64,000 nt of DNA, taken from the NCBI GenBank assembly GCA_028714875.1, contig JAQTLN010000013.1:1-64000 (forward strand), given 5' to 3'. Under the pieces are notes generated by a model. That model was not told where the DNA came from. It saw nothing but the letters and a program-made list of their open reading frames with translations, and did no database searches. Below are positions 59,968 to 64,000 of this stretch, in pieces. The translations under genes were made by a program, and so were the position numbers. This stretch comes from Gallionellaceae bacterium. Lineage in GTDB: Bacteria > Pseudomonadota > Gammaproteobacteria > Burkholderiales > Thiobacillaceae. Within the stretch, counting starts at the first letter, position 1. Every line of letters begins with the position of its first letter.

Positions 59968-60657
59968 ATGGACCTGCATCAAATTGTCTACGGGGTTTAT
60001 CCCTACCTCTGTCTGGTCACCTTCGTGCTGGGGAGCTGGATACGTTTCGACCACGAGCAATACACCTGGAAAAGCGATTCCAGCCAATTGCTCTCCAAGA
60101 ACGGCATGCGTCTGGCCAGCAACTTCTTCCATATCGGGGTGATCGCGATCTTCTTCGGCCACTTCGTCGGCCTGCTGACGCCGCACAGCGTATTTACGGC
60201 GCTGGGCGTGTCCGACATGGCGCACCAGGGTATCGCCATCCTGGCCGGCGCGATCTTCGGCACGATGGCCCTGATCGGCGGTATCGGCCTGTGGCTGCGG
60301 CGCATGCTGAACAAGCGGGTGCGCGCCGCCAGCCGCTGGATGGACATCAACATCCTGGGCTGGATCCTGCTTACCCTGGTGATGGGACTGTCCACACTGC
60401 CTTTCTCCATCGGCCACGCCGAACACGGCGATGCTACCGTGATGCTGCGTCTGGCTGAATGGGTGCAAAGCGTGGTCACGCTGCAACCCAACCCGGAACT
60501 GCTGCGCAACGTCGATACCGTGTTCAAGATGCACATCTTCCTGGGCATGAGCGTGTTCCTGTTCTTCCCCTTCACCCGCCTGGTTCACATCTGGAGCGCG
60601 CCGGTCGGCTACCTGTTCCGCGCCTACCAGATCGTTCGCGCCAAGCGTCCGGCGTAA
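59968..60657 (+). CDS. narI: Respiratory nitrate reductase gamma subunit
   Basis: A 229-aa membrane cytochrome b that oxidises quinol. Five helices are predicted. The four haem ligands correspond to H55 (NFFHIG), H65 (FFGHFVG), H189 (FKMHIF) and H207 (RLVHIW), as in NarI of enteric bacteria. Start ATG 59968 with AAAGGAGT in front; the gap to narJ is 14 bp. The longer frame from 59839 is within narJ. It anchors NarGH and has normal length. Confidence 0.97.
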   Translation: MDLHQIVYGVYPYLCLVTFVLGSWIRFDHEQYTWKSDSSQLLSKNGMRLASNFFHIGVIAIFFGHFVGLLTPHSVFTALGVSDMAHQGIAILAGAIFGTMALIGGIGLWLRRMLNKRVRAASRWMDINILGWILLTLVMGLSTLPFSIGHAEHGDATVMLRLAEWVQSVVTLQPNPELLRNVDTVFKMHIFLGMSVFLFFPFTRLVHIWSAPVGYLFRAYQIVRAKRPA

Positions 60658-60716
60658 AGGGACCGTGATCGATTCTCCCGGCGGCCATGGGTTGCGGTAT
60701 GGTCGCTCGGGATGAA

Positions 60717-60730
60717 TTGACAATGATCAT
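60717..60730. promoter_or_regulatory. Candidate FNR-like site before the DsrC-family gene
   Basis: TTGACAATGATCAT matches the FNR consensus TTGAT-N4-ATCAA at 8 of 10 positions. It lies 90 bp before the start at 60820. It would allow oxygen control of this gene apart from the nar operon. Assigned by eye only. Confidence 0.4.
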
Positions 60731-60819
60731 GGTCGACGATCGGCCAGTCGCCGATCCTCCATACCTGAGAAAACCATTCAAGTATCTTCCACAACCCTTT
60801 TGAATTGCAGGAGGCCATC

Positions 60820-61248
60820 ATGCGTTTCGACCCGAAAGCTGCCTTGCACGTTAAAAAAGTCAACTACCGGGAAGATGCCCGCGACAGTACCAGCCCCTAC
60901 GCCATCTACACCTGTTCGGTGCGGGTCGATGGTCAGGAAGTGCTGACCGACCAGGAGGGCTACATCCTCGACATGGACGCCTGGAGCGAGGGCTTTGCCC
61001 AGGCCCAGGCCGACAAGGAAGGCCTTGAGTTGACCGACGAGCATTGGCAGGTGATTCACTTCATCCGCGAGTTCTACGAGGAGCACAGCGTCCAGGCCCA
61101 GGTCCGCGACATGGTCAAACACTTCCGCGAAGTCTGGGGCCCGGAGCACGGCAACAGCCGTTACCTGCACGACATCTTCCCCATGGGCGGCCCACAGAAA
61201 CAGGGCAACCGCGTCGCGGGGGTACGCAAGACCAAGGGTGAGCACTGA
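60820..61248 (+). CDS. DsrC/TusE-family protein lacking both C-terminal cysteines (RspA-like)
   Basis: A 142-aa protein of the DsrC/TusE family: VDGQEVLTDQEGYILDMDAWSEGFAQAQADKEGLELTDEHWQVIHFIREFY, and FPMGGPQKQGNRVAG at the end. In DsrC and TusE the segment QGCxxAG bears a conserved Cys and DsrC has a further terminal Cys. Here the first is Asn (QGNRVAG) and the C-terminus KTKGEH has no Cys, so it cannot work as a sulfur carrier in the known manner. Such proteins have been called RspA and proposed to be regulators. Strong Shine-Dalgarno (CAGGAGG) before ATG 60820. It follows narI, possibly in the same operon. Confidence 0.85.
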   Translation: MRFDPKAALHVKKVNYREDARDSTSPYAIYTCSVRVDGQEVLTDQEGYILDMDAWSEGFAQAQADKEGLELTDEHWQVIHFIREFYEEHSVQAQVRDMVKHFREVWGPEHGNSRYLHDIFPMGGPQKQGNRVAGVRKTKGEH

Positions 61249-61270
61249 TCCTTACACAACGAGTGAAAAG

Positions 61271-61297
61271 AAAAACGGGCCTACCTGGCCCGTTTTT
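61271..61297 (+). terminator. Intrinsic terminator of the nar operon
   Basis: AAAAACGGGCC and GGCCCGTTTTT form an 11-bp stem with a TACCT loop and a T run. It is almost the same hairpin as at 45797-45823. Confidence 0.93.
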
Positions 61298-61371
61298 CAT
61301 GGGTGAACCGCCGGGCCGGCCACGATCGACCGTTTCGTCCCAGATGCAGCGGCTGATTCAGCTGTGTCGAG

Positions 61372-62580
61372 TTACTGGCAAACCTGTTGCATGCTGAAGG
61401 AGAGCAAATTGGTGCTGTTGATGGCTTCCATGCCACTGGAGATCAGCCAACGCAGTGCCTTGGTCGGAGGAGGGGTGATGCCGACCAGTTCGGTGGGGCA
61501 TTTGAACGTTAGAACATACAGCGGCCTTTCGCCGGTCGGATAGACCTTCGTGATGCTCGGGAGGATGTCTATGTCCGGTGATGGCAGGTGGGGCTCTGGC
61601 AGGTAATTCCTCAAGCTGTTGAATATCTGGTGCAGCTCGGTGGCCGCCGCCGGGTTGGACGCGGCGGGTGTTTGATTGAATGCCGCCTGGCTGGGCTGGC
61701 TGAATGAGGGCAGCGAGGGCAGGGCGAACATGATGCCGCTAAGCAGCTGGCCAAGGCTTTCGCCCGGGTTGAACGCCGCATAGGGCTGGCTGTAGGCCGC
61801 GTTGTAGGCCAGATAGGGGTTGGTCGATCGCGCGATGATCGTGTCGGCCTTCCGCGGTTGAGCTCGCGCGTTGGCCGCGACTCCGGTATTCCAGGGATTG
61901 CTGGGCGGGGTGGTCACAGCAACCGCCGGGGCGGCATGAGCGGCAACCGGAGCCTGCTCCGCGACCACGGGGGCTTTCTCGGTAACGACAGGAGCCTTCT
62001 CCGCGACCACTGGAGATTTCTCGACCACAACCGGGGTTTTCTCGGCGACCACCGGGGCACTGGCCGCGACGGAGGTCAGCGTCAATGATTTGCTCAGGAT
62101 CAACGGGGCGGCGGGCGTGGCGGGAATGTTCTTGGGAACCTCGGGGCTCGATACTTTGGCCGTCATGACTTTGCTGGCCGCCAAGGGAGTGGTAACGATT
62201 GCCGCTGGGACGGCGGGGGCGACGGCCACAATGGGGGGGGGGGTTACGGTCGCCGTGGTTGCGGCGGGCAAATAGACATTTGGTTTCGCGACAACGGGAG
62301 CTGTCGAGCTGGGCAGATAGGCATTCTCGGCAACAACCGGCGCCACCACGCTGACTGACGCCTGAGCGACAGGTTGCGCCGTGACGTGATATTTCCTGGC
62401 CTTTTTCTGCGCGGTTTTAGCTCTTCTGGGCGATTTCTTGGCTTTCTTGTGTGTGGCGCCGGCTGAGGACTTGCTCAGCTCTTCATTCACTGGCACATCG
62501 CTGCTCACGGCCGCGCTACTGTTGAGCAACGCTGCGGAGGCGATGATTAGGCAACTCAGGAGTTGAGGTAATGCTTTCAT
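61372..62580 (-). CDS. Secreted Ala/Pro/Val-rich repeat protein with homopolymer tract
   Basis: A 402-aa protein. A signal peptide (MKALPQLLSCLIIASAALLNSSAAVSS) is followed by a Lys-rich stretch (HKKAKKSPRRAKTAQKKARKYH). A low-complexity zone holds several near-repeats of VVAEKAP (PVVAEKTPVVVEKSPVVAEK ...; about 185-225). The C-terminal domain (about 320-402; LPSITKVYPTGERPLYVLTFKCPTELVGITPPPTKALRWLISSGMEAINSTN) is possibly folded, with two cysteines. The function is unknown; a cell-surface or periplasmic structural role is likely. The frame crosses an 11-base C tract (on this strand), so expression may be phase-variable. Confidence 0.75.
   Translation of the reverse strand: MKALPQLLSCLIIASAALLNSSAAVSSDVPVNEELSKSSAGATHKKAKKSPRRAKTAQKKARKYHVTAQPVAQASVSVVAPVVAENAYLPSSTAPVVAKPNVYLPAATTATVTPPPIVAVAPAVPAAIVTTPLAASKVMTAKVSSPEVPKNIPATPAAPLILSKSLTLTSVAASAPVVAEKTPVVVEKSPVVAEKAPVVTEKAPVVAEQAPVAAHAAPAVAVTTPPSNPWNTGVAANARAQPRKADTIIARSTNPYLAYNAAYSQPYAAFNPGESLGQLLSGIMFALPSLPSFSQPSQAAFNQTPAASNPAAATELHQIFNSLRNYLPEPHLPSPDIDILPSITKVYPTGERPLYVLTFKCPTELVGITPPPTKALRWLISSGMEAINSTNLLSFSMQQVCQ
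62233..62243. repeat. Eleven-base G homopolymer in the secreted-protein gene
   Basis: ATGGGGGGGGGGGTT holds G11 on the plus strand (C11 in the coding strand). The tract encodes the three prolines of TVTPPPIVAV. Runs of this length slip readily during replication, and any change not a multiple of three would truncate the protein. Confidence 0.9.
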
Positions 62581-62743
62581 GTGGCCGTCCTTGAAAAATC
62601 GGTTGCCCGACGCATTATCGACTGCTGTCGGAGTAAGTCAGACATATTGCATCAAGATGACCTGTCTGGGCTGTACGGGTTCCCCATGTTGTCGATAAGT
62701 GTTCATGGATATCGCGACAAAGGGCATTCTCGCCACACATTTA

Positions 62744-63481
62744 TTACCACGTCGCGGCACGGCAACCCGTGGCGTCGCAAACGAGATAACCACCGACCAG
62801 ATCGTACCAGTCCGGCAACACCCAGCGCTCGCAAGGTTTGCCGTCGACGTGGTGGCTATGCCGGGCGGGTCGGTGAGTGTGGCCGTGGATGATGCGGCTT
62901 ACCGCATGCCGGCGGAATGCCTCGGCAATGGCCAGCGGGTTCACGTCCATGATTTCCGGGCGTTTTCCGGCCTTGGCCAGTTCGCTGCGTTCGCGCAAGG
63001 CGGCGGCGATGGCGTGGCGTTCCGCCAGCGGTTTGTCGAGGAAATCGGCGCGCCAGGCCGGTTCCCGTATCTGTGCGCGTAACGCCTGATATTGCGCGTC
63101 GTCCGTGCACCAGGCGTCGCCATGCGCGAGCAGGGTGGCGGTGCCATACAGGTCGATGCGGGTGGGGTCTTCCAGCAGGGTCAGGCCGGCGGCGCGGGCG
63201 AGATCGGGGCCGACGAGAAAATCGCGGTTGCCGGGCAGGAAGTAGATGGAGACGCCGCTCTGGGAGACGCGTTTCAGGTCGGACGCGATCTCGGCGTGGA
63301 ACGGCAGGATTAGATCGTCGTCGCCGACCCAGGCCTCGAATAGATCGCCCAGGAGGTAGAGGGCTTCGGCGTGGATCGCTTTCTGGTCGAGAAAGCGCCG
63401 GAACGACAGGGCGGCGCCGGGGCGTTCCGGGGTGAGATGCAGATCGGAAAGAAACAGGGTGGCCGAAGCCACTTGAGGCAT
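62744..63481 (-). CDS. lpxH: UDP-2,3-diacylglucosamine diphosphatase
   Basis: A 245-aa lipid A biosynthesis enzyme of the calcineurin-like metallophosphatase family. Metal-site motifs: LFLSDLHL, LLGDLFEAWVGDDD, LPGNRDFLVG, LLAHGD and HGHTHRPARH. It hydrolyses UDP-2,3-diacylglucosamine to lipid X at the inner membrane. Start ATG 63481 gives MPQVASATLFLSDLHL; the longer frame overlaps ppiB. It lies 8 bp after ppiB, forming a two-gene operon. Confidence 0.95.
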   Translation of the reverse strand: MPQVASATLFLSDLHLTPERPGAALSFRRFLDQKAIHAEALYLLGDLFEAWVGDDDLILPFHAEIASDLKRVSQSGVSIYFLPGNRDFLVGPDLARAAGLTLLEDPTRIDLYGTATLLAHGDAWCTDDAQYQALRAQIREPAWRADFLDKPLAERHAIAAALRERSELAKAGKRPEIMDVNPLAIAEAFRRHAVSRIIHGHTHRPARHSHHVDGKPCERWVLPDWYDLVGGYLVCDATGCRAATW

Positions 63482-63489
63482 GGCGGTGT

Positions 63490-63987
63490 TCAGCCCTCCA
63501 CAACCTCGGCTGTTTCGATGATGACGTTTTCCACCGGCACATCCTGATGGCCTGCGCGCATGCCGGTACGCACCTTGCGGATGCGGTCGACGGTGTCCTG
63601 GCCTTCGCTGACTCGGCCGAACACGCAATAGCCGTAGCCTTGGGCGGAAGGCTCGCGGAAGTTGAGGAAGTCGTTGTTCGAGAGGTTGATGAAGAACTGG
63701 CTGCTGGCGGAATCGGGGTCGGGCGTGCGCGCCATGGCGATGCTGTAGGCGACGTTCTTGAGGCCGTTGTCGGCTTCGTTGCGAACCGGCGCGCGGGTGG
63801 CTTTCTGCTCCATGTCGGCGGTGAAGCCACCACCCTGGATCATGAAACCGTCGATCACACGGTGAAAAATTGTGCCGTTGTAGTGGCCGTCACGCACATA
63901 TTGCACGAAGTTGGCGACAGTCTCGGGGGCGGCTTTTGCGTCCAGTTCCAGGGTGATGGGGCCGAAGTTGGTTTGCAGTTTGATCAT
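63490..63987 (-). CDS. ppiB: Peptidyl-prolyl cis-trans isomerase, cyclophilin type
   Basis: A 165-aa cytoplasmic cyclophilin. Marks of the family: TNFGPITLELDAKAAPETVANFVQYVRDGHYNGTIFHRVIDGFMIQGGGF, with catalytic Arg in FHRV; SASSQFFINL and VFGRVSEGQDTVDRI. No signal peptide, so PpiB rather than PpiA. Start ATG 63987; the following gene lpxH is 8 bp downstream. Confidence 0.97.
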   Translation of the reverse strand: MIKLQTNFGPITLELDAKAAPETVANFVQYVRDGHYNGTIFHRVIDGFMIQGGGFTADMEQKATRAPVRNEADNGLKNVAYSIAMARTPDPDSASSQFFINLSNNDFLNFREPSAQGYGYCVFGRVSEGQDTVDRIRKVRTGMRAGHQDVPVENVIIETAEVVEG

Positions 63988-64000
63988 GGTGTGGGCTCGG

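Overview
The window is about 64 kb of GC-rich DNA, most likely from a denitrifying betaproteobacterium. The 5S rRNA end, glycine-cleavage operon, membrane nitrate reductase operon, DsrC-like protein and multihaem cytochromes would suit Thiobacillaceae/Hydrogenophilales or Rhodocyclales. The lineage is inferred from gene content, not from a phylogeny.

Layout. (1) 1-2134: end of an rRNA operon (5S plus terminator), then a NarX/NarL-like two-component pair whose kinase is soluble and has a four-cysteine GAF domain. (2) 2140-9000: a tandem glycine riboswitch with a large terminator-like hairpin controls lipA-gcvT-gcvH-gcvPA-tpx-gcvPB-dgkA. It couples glycine cleavage, lipoate synthesis for GcvH and a thiol peroxidase. 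(3) 9089-10375: a diguanylate cyclase with a periplasmic c-haem motif. (4) 10763-38109: a caspase-like protease followed by a complete-looking contractile injection system (CIS): sheath, tube, baseplate/Zn-ribbon protein, IGRI-motif protein, Pvc16-type cap, AAA ATPase, small conserved protein, CIS-tube protein, LysM protein, gp27-like hub, gp5-like spike, gp25, two gp6/J-like wedges, gpI-like protein and DUF6519/beta-helix protein. Two DUF4157 cargo proteins follow, one of them 1327 aa with a candidate C-terminal nuclease, and then a small membrane protein. There are no capsid, terminase, integrase or lysis genes, so this is not a prophage.

(5) 38255-43050: a PAS-GGDEF-EAL protein whose sensor domain seems internally deleted, a small conserved protein, a beta-hydroxyacid dehydrogenase and an exported protein. 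(6) 43273-46883: a small cytochrome c, a nine-haem cytochrome fused to a membrane cytochrome b, a conserved protein and an unusual CDF transporter. (7) 46927-47881: an antitoxin and a frameshifted PIN toxin lie between two copies of a 40-bp segment of the narL 3' end. (8) 47835-61248: narL and narX, divergent from narK1-narK2-narG-narH-narJ-narI and a cysteine-less DsrC-family protein; a perfect 7-2-7 NarL site lies between the two transcription units. (9) 61372-63987: a secreted Ala/Pro/Val-rich protein with an 11-base homopolymer, then lpxH and ppiB.

A theme of the whole window is its dispersed palindromic repeats. At least nine families sit in the short gaps between co-transcribed genes, above all in the CIS cluster. 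Two have entered coding sequence: about 31 residues inside gcvPA, and a 41-residue tail on a small CIS protein. The system most worth following is the caspase-linked CIS with DUF4157 cargo.
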